Shown piece by piece: positions 7,560 through 16,262 of a DNA stretch of 17,317 nt. The stretch's first letter is position 1. Every line of letters starts with the position of its first letter. Source of the DNA: Triparma columacea. Taxonomy: Eukaryota > Sar > Bolidophyceae > Parmales > Triparmaceae. Made by a program: the position numbers and the translations under genes. The notes under the pieces are model-generated. The model was not told the DNA's origin and searched no databases. It saw nothing but the letters and a program-made list of their open reading frames with translations. Where the stretch lies: NCBI GenBank assembly GCA_030267965.1, contig BRYA01000419.1, forward strand, positions 32,652 through 49,968. The letters are read 5' to 3'.

Positions 7560-10500
7560 CCTTTTGTCAGCCCACTTTTGGCCGTTCGTGCCACCACGCC
7601 AACCCATGAGGGCGCTCGTCAAGGGGATCAACCCCCCTCCTACCTCCTGCTCGGCGGTCTTGTGGATGAAACCGAGCGTGAGCCAAACACTGGAGTAAGC
7701 AGTCGGGTCTTTGCCGCATAGAAACTTCATGCTTTCCCTTCTTTGTCGCCTGGTAGGGGATGAAGCAGGACGGCACATAGCCGGGACGACATCGTTGCCA
7801 ACATTCCCCTCCTCACCGGTCTCCCTCTTCAGCTTCTTCGCCTTTTCCTTCTTCTTCTTCTTCGAGGTGCCGTGGGAGGGAGACAAGACAGCGACGACCT
7901 CGGCGGCAGCAGCAGCCTCCGCGTTCCGTGTTTGTAGCATCTCTGCCGCCTCCGCGGCCGCAATTCGTCCCAAAGTATCTCCGTCCTCGACCGCAACAAG
8001 TTTCCTCTTCTTCAGGGGGCCCGCATGCAACGCCGCCAAGCATTTTTCTTGCATCGCCGCGTGCTGCTCGGGCTTCCTCTTCTTCAAGGGAACGCTCGAC
8101 GGCGATCCGACCCCGCCTATACTCCCTTCTCCAAACACCCTTGCAAACATGGGCTCCGCTGTGAGGAAGTATAGTGTAAGGAGCCCCCCACCTTGGGACT
8201 TCACTTCAACTATAGCCTCCTTCAAAGCCCCCGTGTGGGGAAAGTTGGTAACCCTCGTCCTCTGCAACACAAAATCCTTCCCTTTTTGATCTGCAAGCTC
8301 CTTTCCCTGGCCGTCTTGCTTGACATCGGAGACGAAGACGGCCTGAAAGTCTCTTCCTGAGGCATCTGTGTAGATGCCGTTCTGAAAGTAGAGACCCAGC
8401 TGGTCATCCTTTCCCCTGAACGCAAAGGTGAGGCCAAAAGCATCGCGGGCGGCGTCCTTAGCGGGGGATCTAGAATCGGGTGTTGCATGGCTGAGCTTGT
8501 CACCGGCTCCAGTGTAGTCAGACTTGTTGCCTCCGCCCCCATTGGAGCTCTGCGCCTTTAGCTTTTTGCTGGACTTCTTGGGCCCGTCTTCCTCCCTCCC
8601 ACTCCAGGCAACTTTGCTGAAGCCAGAGTCAGAGTCAGTAGGGGCCAGAAGGCCCTTCATCTCGTTAACGCTCTTCAACATTTTGGCCCTAGTTTGCTCC
8701 TTGATGACAGGTGTCGTGATGTTCACGTTAATGAAGGATGCGGCGAGTTTCGCCTCATTGGCGATTGAGGAAATGTGAAAATTTGACTTCCCCTCGACCT
8801 GGTGAAGCTCGTCAACGTCTGTTATAGAACGCTTTCTTTTCTTCATCCGGGCGAACCTTGCCGCTCGCTGCTCCTGGGACTCGGTAACGGTGAAACCCGC
8901 GCTCCTCTTGAAACCCAGGCTGTTGAAGGTCGCCGTGTATATTGAGGGCTCCAACATGAGTTTGGAGGGTGGGACAGGTATGCTAGCATCGGCGAGCGCG
9001 CTCTGCTGCGTTGGGAACTTCTCGGGGCTAGGGGCCTTGACGGGGCTCTGCTGCCTCTTTTTGGTTGGCGAAGCCACCACGGGGACCATCTGGGCCTCCC
9101 AGGCCGCAAATTCACCGGCACACTCGGCAACCTTTTGCTTGGCGAGTTTTACCAGGTTCAGGGCTGAGACTGAAATTGGGTTTTCGGCGGAGTTGAACTG
9201 GCAGGAATTCCTGTGCATTAGCTCCAGGTCATTAAGGAACGCCTCAGCGGTGCCGTATCTTCTCTTCTGGATGTGCTTCCCGACGGTGTTGAGGTCAATC
9301 GGCTTTTCGATCACTTCGTAGTATGCCGGGTAGGTCTTTTTGTCGACAGCACGACGGAAGAGGAAGGAGTCGTTGGACTTAACCAGGGCGAGCCGTATCT
9401 CCTCGAGCTTCTTCATGTGGCACGTTGAGGGAATGGCTTGCCCCCCCCTTTCTCCCCTGTCCCCCCTGTCCCTCTTTCTCCTCAGCGCATTGGCCTCCTC
9501 TGCGAGGACCTTCTTGCGTACCTGGACATAGTTCCTTCTGGCATCATCCTTCGCCTCCATTACATCTCTGTCAATTAGGTAAAGGAGCTGCGGAAGGAGT
9601 AAAGGGACGAACGAAGGGTTGCGTTAGCGCTTGGTTGGTTTCGTCACATCCCTTCTCGCCAATCGTTTTTTTACCACACGCTCACCTCGCTTGCATCCTC
9701 AATGAGCTTCAGGTACTGCTCCCTTCGGAGCTCCATCGTCTCCCACTGGCTGTTGCGCGCCCGTATCTCGCTAAGCTCCTTGGCGGTCTTAGCTTGGGTA
9801 GAGACGAGGGCGGTCTTCTTTACTATGGACGCTCTCTTGTCCCAACCCTTCCCCCTTATGGTCTCCTGGGCGCATTCGAGACACTCGTAGGTCCCTTGAG
9901 CAAGCTTGCGTCCATGATAGGGCGCCCCAAGGGCATCATAACTGCCTTGGATCGACGACGCGCAATCCTTGTGGCACATCCTATCGCACTTGATGCACCA
10001 GTAGAAGGATCCGGGCTTGTCGAGGCCCTCAATGGTAAAGTGCTTGCACACGGAACAGGAGAGCCTTTTGTCGCCGACGGAGTCTTCCATCTCCTTGGCT
10101 CCGCCGCACCGGAAGCACAGCCTCGCGTCACAGCTCCACTGGGTTTTCGGCAAGTTTGCTTCGCCGCACTCATCGCACTGGATGCAAAGGCCGCAGACCC
10201 AACTTCCCTCTGGGGCTTTTTTCAAGGGGGGCTGCAGGAGCTCCATGCTAATGCTGCGATCGCAGCACTCGCAGTAAAGCAGACTCAGCTGCGGCGAGCG
10301 AAGTGGCGAGTTGTGGAAAGTGTTGTATGTGGTCAGATCCTCAATAATGTTGCGGTGGCATTTCAAATCTTGATCCTGTCCACTCGTCAACTCCTCACCT
10401 CGTTCTTCGTTGCCATCCCGGTAAGCTCACAGACCTTGCAGTTGCTACACCGCCATGAGGCGATGGCTACCGCGTCCATGCACTCGATCGGCGCCCCCGA

Positions 10501-13500
10501 GCAGAAGCTGTGGAAAGCCTCTCCGCAGTCGATGCAGAACATCATCACGTCGTTCGCCCCGCTGGAACCGCATACAAAGCAGCAGTCGAGGAAGGAGCAC
10601 GATATGGTCTCCTCCGCCGTCAGGGACACCATCGCCCTGGGAATGCACGTCTCGAGGTTGGGAGGCTCCACGAGAGGAAGGATTTTGATCTCCTCTATGT
10701 GACCGGCAACCAGATCCTTCTTCTTCGTCTCAATGTCTACAACCACCCTTTCCCTCTCCTTGAGGGCCTTTTGGTACGCACTCGTAAAGTTTGCTATTAT
10801 TTTCTCGTTGTACTTGGAGGGCGGGCACGAGCCTCCAACGGGGACAACACCCCCTGTGAGACTCTGGCCTTCGAAAACGTTCCGCAGCCCCCTCTCGTAG
10901 AACTTCTTTGCCTCAAGCCAAATTTTACCCAAATCGGCATTGAAGATGAGGGCGTTGAACACGATCTGCTCAAAGCTCTCCCTGACCCAGAGGTAGTTCT
11001 TGTCCTTGCCCTCCCTCGCCCTCTTCTCCATGGTCTGCAAGTCCATCGGCTCTTTGACGACGTCCCTGTAATTGGGAGCGACAGCATCAGTGACGGGGAG
11101 GTGAAAGATGAAGAGGGTGTCGAGCTTTCGAAGGGACTGGATAATGGTAATGGCGTGCTTCGAACAGCAAGAGGGGCAGTAGAAGGACTTGTTGAGGACC
11201 GGGTGCATGCCCTGCCGCATCCTGTCGAATTCAGCGAGGGTGATGCCGCAGCAGTCTGCGTGGACGTGCGAGCCGCACACTTGGCACTTAAGCAAGGACT
11301 CAGTGTCGGTGCCCCACTTGGAGGAGAGGTCGACGACGGCAGAGGAGGATGAAGACGAGCCCTTTTTGGATTTTTTACCGGCGGGTGGCCCAGCAGTGTT
11401 GGCATTTGTGTCAATTTCCATGGCGGCGCTGTCGGCGTCGTTGAGTTTGCCTTGCTCGTAGAGGAAATCACACTCATCGTAGGCCTTCACGCAAACGTTG
11501 CAGTACTTTCCATCCTTGAAAAGGTCCTCGCAGGGACGGCAGAGGTCCACAGTGACGACTTCATCTTCCTGTTGGCCCACAGTTCGCGGGATGGTGACAG
11601 CACGGACGCCAAGGAGGGGTTCGGAGCTGTTGCAGGACTTGCACTTCTTGCATTCATCACAGTAGAAATTCTTGTACTGCGACGCGACGAGCGAAGCGAC
11701 GGAACGAGCGAGCTTGAAGTTAGTGCGCCGAAGGGTATAATATCAGGAGGTTCAAAGATAAGGAGATCTCCCGATCTCGCTCTGCCCAATCTCACCTTCT
11801 CCTCAATGAGCTCAGGCGGAGCATAGAAATTGTCCATTATCTTCGGGGGCAAGGGGGGGTCCAGGCAAGTGTCACCGTGCACGAACATCTTGCAGCCATG
11901 GCACTTGAGCATGGATGACGGTAGGAAGTTGTCTTCCTCGTCCAGCATGGAGAGTTTACAGTACTTGCAGCTGTAGTCGACGTAGCCTTCGGGGACGACG
12001 ACGTCCTCTTCCATCGGGTTGGAGTGGAGGGAGTCGTCGTCGTAGTCCTTGACCGTGGTTACTTTGTCGCATTTGCGGAGGTCGACCCACTGACCCTTTC
12101 CGTTAACCTTCTTCGAGGAAGGCGTGAGCAGCCACTTCTTCATCTTCATGGAGTACCGGTGCACGAAGGCTTCCACTTCCCTATCGGCGTCAGCGCTCTT
12201 CTTGTGGCCACTGGGGGTGTACTTTACGCGGCAGTTCAGCCAGCCGTTCGACGCAATCTTGAGCCTCTTGAATCTGTCGTGGCCCATGGTCTTGATCGCC
12301 TTTTTCCTCACCCTCTCCCGCTCCTCGATCTCCTCGCAGGCGGCAGGAATGGCCTGGAGATATTTCTGGGAATTCTTCTTGCCCGGCTTGCCCGCCTTGT
12401 TTGGGTCCGGGGCTAGGAGGTGAGATGGGTTGACCGGATTTTCTACGGGAGGGGAGTCCGAGGCCACCGGCGAACCGTAAAAGTCGTCGCGCTTCGGCCA
12501 GACTGTGGCCTCGAACTGGGTAACGAAATCGGCAGACTTGGAAACCTCCCCCCTCTCGTGGGTGAGAAAGTAGTACAGGCGCATGCGCGCTCCGCTGGCC
12601 TGGTTGTGAGGCACGTACTCTTTGGAACTCGCAGCCTCGTTAGGGATGACAGTCAAACACGGCCACCAGGGCTGCTTAGAAAACCTGCTCCAGATCACGT
12701 TGTTGGCAATCAGCATCGGGACGGTTTTACAGTTCAATTTCTGGATAACTGAGACTGTGTTAGGGATGAGGGGTGGGGACGGGGGGGTGAGGGTTGGCAG
12801 AGAACGAAGCGAGAAGCGTAGAATGACTCGTAAGATCGCCAGATAAAGCGTCCCCACTCAGTCAGAAAGCTTCCGCTACTATGTGCGCTCACAAATGCCT
12901 CTCCTCACCTCCATCATCGTTGAAGAAGCTCACTGTATACTCGTCCGTCCTCTCCTCGTAGTCAATTATTCTCCCCTCGTCCCACTGCGCGGCAGAGTAC
13001 AGCTTCTTGTCCTTCCCTCCCTTCCCCTTCGTCCTAGCGCCCGCAGCGAAGGCCTCCTTCGTCTCTGCAACGTTGGTGGGCAAAAAAGCGGGGGGCGGAC
13101 GAGGCGAAAGAAGAGTGTCTTTGTTAGCGCGCATTACCCTTCGCTTGCGCAATCCTTAGCACTTCTGAAACCTTCACCCCCCCCTTCCCCCCCCTTTCCA
13201 CCCTCAGGCTCACCTTCCTCGTTGATGACCCAAACCCTGCTCCCGACGTGCACCCCCTCCTTGGAGCTTGGGTCCCATTCACTCGGTTTCTTCGCCGCTT
13301 TAACCCCTCCAACCTCCGCCTTTGTTGATGAGGTGGTTTTCGGTGGGCGTTTAACGGCTGCGATGGCCGCAATACCTGACCGGGACTTACGGTCGAAGTG
13401 GTAGGTGAAGGTTGGAGGGGAATTTGAGGAATTTACTTTCTTGCAGATTGGGAGAAACGTATCGATGTAGGTCATAGGGAACTGGCGAGGAGGGGGGCAG

Positions 13501-14173
13501 CGGGGTGTAAGGGTGGAAGAAGGCGCAAGAAAAAGGGTTAGGTGAGAGTTTGTTTTGAGGAAGGTGGGGAAGCAAAAGAAGCCTCCTGGACTCACCTTCT
13601 TCTTAGGACCCAATGTCTTGGGAGCGTACAGGGAGGGGTCTTTAGCAATCCCGACGTACTTTGGTTCGGGTTTCTTTGGAGGCTCGGCAGCCTTGGCCTT
13701 GGGCTGGGGGGGGGGCAAGAGAGGGCGAGGTTGATTAGTAGTTTTACAAGAGTTGCCACTGGAGCTGTTGCTCTCACCTTTCTCCCGGGCCCGCTCTTCT
13801 CCAGCCCCGATCGTGTCGATCTTGACCCTGCCTTCTGCGCGGCCTGCGGAGCCGGAGATGTGGAAACCATGACTCTTTCGTGCTCGCCTAAATCTATACT
13901 ATTTGCGGCAGTGGAGAGAGAATTGAACGTCTTGCCGGCAGGGGAGGTGTAGCTCTTATACCTTCCATTCATTTGGCCATTAGATCCCTGGTGAGCGTTG
14001 AGGGGGAGGAGAGGCGTGAGGGGGATGGATAGGGGTACAAAGGTAGGTGTCAAAGAACTCACCTTTCTCGCCTTTATCGTTATCCGCCAACCCATAGGAA
14101 AAGTATCTTGCTCCTGAGCACTCCACTGGCTCCGGTCAGACGGGTCACGATCCTGCCATGGCACCCTTTCCAT
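5571..14173 (-). CDS. MLL/trithorax-like SET-domain histone H3K4 methyltransferase with MBD, PWWP, two bromodomains and PHD clusters (nine exons)
   Basis: Exons on the minus strand: 14173-14063, 13987-13778, 13703-13596, 13481-13214, 13064-12909, 12748-11796, 11676-10399, 10288-9686 and 9587-5571. All nine join in phase to 7704 nt (2567 aa). Donors are all GTGAG; introns run from 74 to 160 nt. Order of domains by residue: MBD (about 24-70), Tudor-like (222-286), PWWP (300-375, with a literal PWWP), PHD block (545-773), bromodomain (784-870), PHD block (967-1167), bromodomain (1289-1388), extended PHD (1906-2058), FYRN (2120-2173), FYRC (2268-2358), SET (2425-2548), post-SET (2554-2567). The order PHD-PHD-BRD-ePHD-FYRN-FYRC-SET is that of metazoan MLL1, whereas plant ATX proteins have PWWP and FYR ahead of the PHDs. 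The likely role is nuclear H3K4 methylation at active chromatin, probably in a COMPASS-like complex. The start is the first ATG after the divergent intergenic region; an extra upstream exon cannot be excluded. Introns inside the 4-kb last exon also cannot be excluded. Confidence 0.88.
6081..6152 (-). repeat. Gly-rich low-complexity linker encoded by G runs
   Basis: Plus-strand C runs broken by CTCC encode GGGEGGGEKVGGGGGRRGG and similar between FYRC and SET. The linker is in frame and probably flexible. The sense strand is G-quadruplex-prone. This is a plausible site for length variation or sequencing error, but SET and FYRC stay in the same frame across it. Confidence 0.7.
9111..10584 (-). 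other. Second PHD-PHD-bromodomain module of the methyltransferase
   Basis: PHD 1: CCFVCGSSG, FCIDCGEAFHSFC and WRCSNC (residues 967-1015). PHD 2: CKVCELTG, spliced to LLYCECCDRS, closing with WVCGLC. PHD 3: CIQCDECG, LCFRCGG, LSCSVC, YWCIKCDRMCHKDC and YECLECAQ, ending near 1167. A charged helical linker leads to the second bromodomain (LEEIRLALVK, VIEKPIDLNTVG, and NSCQFNSAE with the conserved Asn near 1361). In PHD 2 the usual His after ECCDRS is replaced (SISMELL), so that finger may not bind zinc normally. Confidence 0.8.
10873..11969 (-). other. First PHD-PHD-bromodomain module of the methyltransferase
   Basis: A PHD-like Cys/His series begins at CKYCKL (residue 545), continues with KCHGC and FVHGDTC, and closes after the exon junction with YCDECKKCKSC. 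A second zinc finger follows: LCRPCEDLF, KYCNVC, then after a Ser/Lys-rich insertion LKCQVCGSHVHADCC and FYCPSCC. The bromodomain comes directly after (LRKLDTLFIF, the VKEPMDLQTM signature, and NALIFNAD with the expected acetyl-lysine-contacting Asn near 848). The arrangement parallels PHD3 next to the bromodomain in animal MLL. Confidence 0.8.
12477..14104 (-). other. Methyltransferase N-terminal reader block: MBD, Tudor-like and PWWP
   Basis: MBD: FPMGWRITIKARK (exon 1) joined to GSNGQMNGRYKSYTSPAGKT and then FNSLSTAAN (exon 2) matches the methyl-CpG-binding consensus (LPxGWxR...G...YxSPxGKxFxS), with the intron falling inside the domain. Tudor-like: GSRVWVINEEE, then WDEGRIIDYEERTDEYTVSF and NDDGV, built across three exons. 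PWWP: NNVIWSRFSKQPWWPCLTVI with YYFLTHERGE downstream. MBDs can bind methylated DNA, and PWWP and Tudor domains bind methylated histone lysines or DNA. Actual ligand preference cannot be read from the sequence. Confidence 0.8.
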
Positions 14174-14554
14174 CCTCACAAAGTGGGGAGGGGAGAGGGC
14201 AGGAGGGAAGTAAAGAGGTGAACGTCAAGATAATTCCGATTGGTGTAGTTGAGGGTCTGAGAAGAGAAGCAAACCTTACGAAAATGGTGTGAAAGTTGGA
14301 GAAGATGGTGAAATAGATGGCTAAATCAGATCCAAAGGGGGAGTCGTCGAGGAGGGTTTGGTGTGCTAATATGGGCTCTATTGGCTATTATAGTGAGAAA
14401 TGTAGAGACAACTAGCTAGCTGTTAGGGCCTTAGTGATGAATTGATGGATAAGACTGAGTATAGAGACGATGGAAGGAGCTTTTGGAAAGGGTAAGATAG
14501 CCTGAAATCCGGCTGAAGGGAATTTCTGAAGATTCGCATTTTTTGGTTGAAGAA
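14174..14554. promoter_or_regulatory. Divergent intergenic region between the methyltransferase and DUF1244-MogA genes
   Basis: About 380 bp separate the two start codons. The plus strand contains CTATTGGCTATTATAG near 14377, which holds an inverted CCAAT box (ATTGG) beside an AT-rich TATTATA, and CTAGCTAGCT near 14412. Core promoters for both genes are expected here. Element assignments are tentative, and no open frame of note was seen. Confidence 0.45.
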
Positions 14555-15846
14555 ATGAAGTACGACAAACTTCCGAAGGACGTACAGAGAGAATTAGAGG
14601 CCAGAGCATTTAGATCTTTAGTCAAACACTTGGCAGATCGCCCTGAAGTTGCTAACATGGATCTCATGACGTTGAGTGGTAAGAAAAGGATGGATTTGAG
14701 GTTGCTAACTGTGCTGGACGTCCGGACCGAGCTTACACAGGGGCTTTAAAGGGTTCTACCTAACACATTAACAAACGATTCGACAGGATTTTGCAGGAAC
14801 TGCCTCGGAAAGTGGATTACTCTAGCTGCTCGTCAGGTGGGGAGGGGTGACGGCCTAGACGACGCAACCCGTTCCACTCTTCTCACCGCTTCCTACGAGG
14901 ACTTCGTCGGCCAGTGCGTCTACGGTGAGGACTACGCCTCGTGGAAGAAGAAGCACCACACGAAACCTTCCGATGAACAGATGGACAAGTACACTGCCAG
15001 CAAGGGGCTGCATGCCGTGCACGATAAGGACAAATTGAAGCCAGTCGACCCGAGCGAGGTCTGTTGCACAGACGTAGATGTGTGTTTGGTGGGTGGGGTA
15101 GAGAGTGGGATTGGGGAGGGGGGGGAGGGGGTGGGATGGAGGGCAGTGCCGATGCCGGAGTTCAAGGGGACGAGGTAAGCTAGGAGCGCTGCTAGGCCGC
15201 GGATATAAGATGGAGGAGTAAAAGTGAGGCTGATGTGCGCAACAACAGAAGTGGAGAAGTACAACACATCCATTCTAGTAAATCCTTTGTTCATCCTTCC
15301 CTTTCCCTCGCTTGCAACAGCAGGCTCGCCATTCGGCTTTTTGTATTGACCTGCTCGGACAGGGCATCGCGGGGGGAGTACTCTGACCTCAGCGGTCCCG
15401 CAGTCGTGGCGGCCGTGAATTCTGTCATTGAAGCCGGGGAGGGTCTGAAGGGAAAGGTGAAGATTGTGGAGGTGAAAAGGGCCATCTGCGAGGACGATAG
15501 GAACGCCATCGTAGGCACGCTCCAGGGGTGGGGGGGGACGGGGATGGGGGAAAACGAGGTCGGGTTAGTAATGACGACAGGAGGGACAGGGTTCAGCATG
15601 AGGGACGTTACCCCAGAGGCCACCAGGGAGGTCCTCCTGAAGGACCTCTCCAACATCCTCCAGCACGCTCTTATGCTCTGCTCGAGAAAACAGCCTCTTG
15701 CGTGCTTATCGAGAGGGATATGCGGGTTGATCAACAGGAACATGATAGTTGTCAACCTCCCAGGACAACCAGAGGCATGTAGAGACGTGGTGGAGGCGGT
15801 CATGCCGGGGTTATTGCACTGGGCGAAGAAGACAGGAGGGGTTTAA
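14555..15846 (+). CDS. DUF1244 domain fused to MogA/MoaB-type molybdopterin adenylyltransferase
   Basis: Exons 14555-14678, 14787-15174 and 15324-15846 (1035 nt, 344 aa). ATG 14555 is the first Met in frame (a TTG at 14543 extends the frame but is not a eukaryotic start). Residues 1-132 match DUF1244: ELEARAFRSLVKHLADRPEV, NMDLMTLSG|FCRNCLGKW across intron 1, then CVYGEDYASWKKKHH and LHAVHDKDKLKP. Function of DUF1244 is unknown. After a Gly-rich linker, residues 172-344 form a complete MoCF domain: VLTCSDRASRGEYSDLSGPA, CEDDRNAI, VMTTGGTGFSMRDVTPEAT, LSRGICGLI and NLPGQPEA. That family adenylates molybdopterin before molybdate insertion (bacterial MogA/MoaB, plant Cnx1 G domain, gephyrin G domain). 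Intron 1 is 108 nt and intron 2 is 149 nt, both in phase. The linker (about 135-165) is the least certain part. Confidence 0.85.
15107..15135 (+). repeat. G-run tract inside exon 2 of the fusion gene
   Basis: Four or more GGG runs with short spacers on the sense strand encode the Gly/Glu-rich linker between DUF1244 and MogA. It could form a G-quadruplex in the pre-mRNA just upstream of the intron 2 donor (15175). This is sequence potential only. Confidence 0.55.
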
Positions 15847-15876
15847 TTGAAGCTAGAAACTTGCATACGAAACATC

Positions 15877-15896
15877 AGGGTTAGGGTTAGGGTTTT
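15877..15896 (+). repeat. Interstitial telomere-like repeat, three units
   Basis: AGGGTTAGGGTTAGGGTTTT holds three consecutive AGGGTT units, the vertebrate/stramenopile-type telomere sequence, 30 bp after the stop codon of the DUF1244-MogA gene. It is far too short for a chromosome end and is flanked by unique sequence. Confidence 0.75.
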
Positions 15897-15902
15897 CCCT
15901 CC

Positions 15903-15918
15903 AAGGGCGATCGCCCTT
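15903..15918. repeat. 16-bp perfect palindrome
   Basis: AAGGGCGATCGCCCTT is its own reverse complement and starts seven bases after the telomere-like repeat. It could form a cruciform or an 8-bp RNA hairpin without a loop, or be a site for a dimeric DNA-binding protein. With 16 bp, chance occurrence is unlikely but possible. Confidence 0.8.
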
Positions 15919-16262
15919 TTAATACTGAGACTTAACCCTGCCTCTTTCAATGAAATTCATGGACTTGACATTACCTCATTCTCCACCCATCAGCAGTCTG
16001 TGGCGCATATACACCCCCCTCAAGGAGATCCGTCACACCAGCTATTTTGTACGAAGTTAAACCAATAGATCGAAGTTTAGTTTCGTGCGGAAGGGTAATG
16101 AAGTTTCTGTTGGTTTCGCCTTCTCAAACGCATTGTTCAAGGACTTTTGGTCCAAACCGAGGATTTGACCCCACTCCCTGCCTCCCTTAACCAATTTTCT
16201 CACTACGACGACGCATAAGCTCACCGTTAACCTTATCGTGTCGAGGGATATCCGGTCTCATC

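Larger units (their letters stand above)
15847..16262. other. Intergenic region with telomere-like repeat and palindrome
   Basis: About 416 bp between the stop of the fusion gene and the next start codon, both on the plus strand. It contains the TTAGGG units, a 16-bp perfect palindrome, and a CCAAT on the plus strand near 16065, about 200 bp before the next ATG. An in-frame TAA at 16188 closes the next gene's frame upstream. No gene was identified inside. Confidence 0.55.

Noticed and set aside
9425..10702. 425-aa open frame on the plus strand
   Set aside because: It is antisense to the PHD and bromodomain exons of the methyltransferase, whose zinc-finger motifs are unmistakable; it crosses that gene's splice junctions and has no motif of its own.
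10510..11352. 280-aa open frame on the plus strand
   Set aside because: Shadow of the first PHD-bromodomain module of the methyltransferase; no domain was seen.
13382..13443. Possible 61-nt intron inside the fourth methyltransferase exon (GTAAAT to GTCAG)
   Set aside because: Removing 61 nt breaks the reading frame, which is open through the segment, and the donor is unlike the GTGAG donors of this gene.
15906..15915. GCGATCGC core resembling the cyanobacterial HIP1 octamer
   Set aside because: Only one copy was noticed and the surrounding genes are intron-bearing, so a cyanobacterial origin is not supported.
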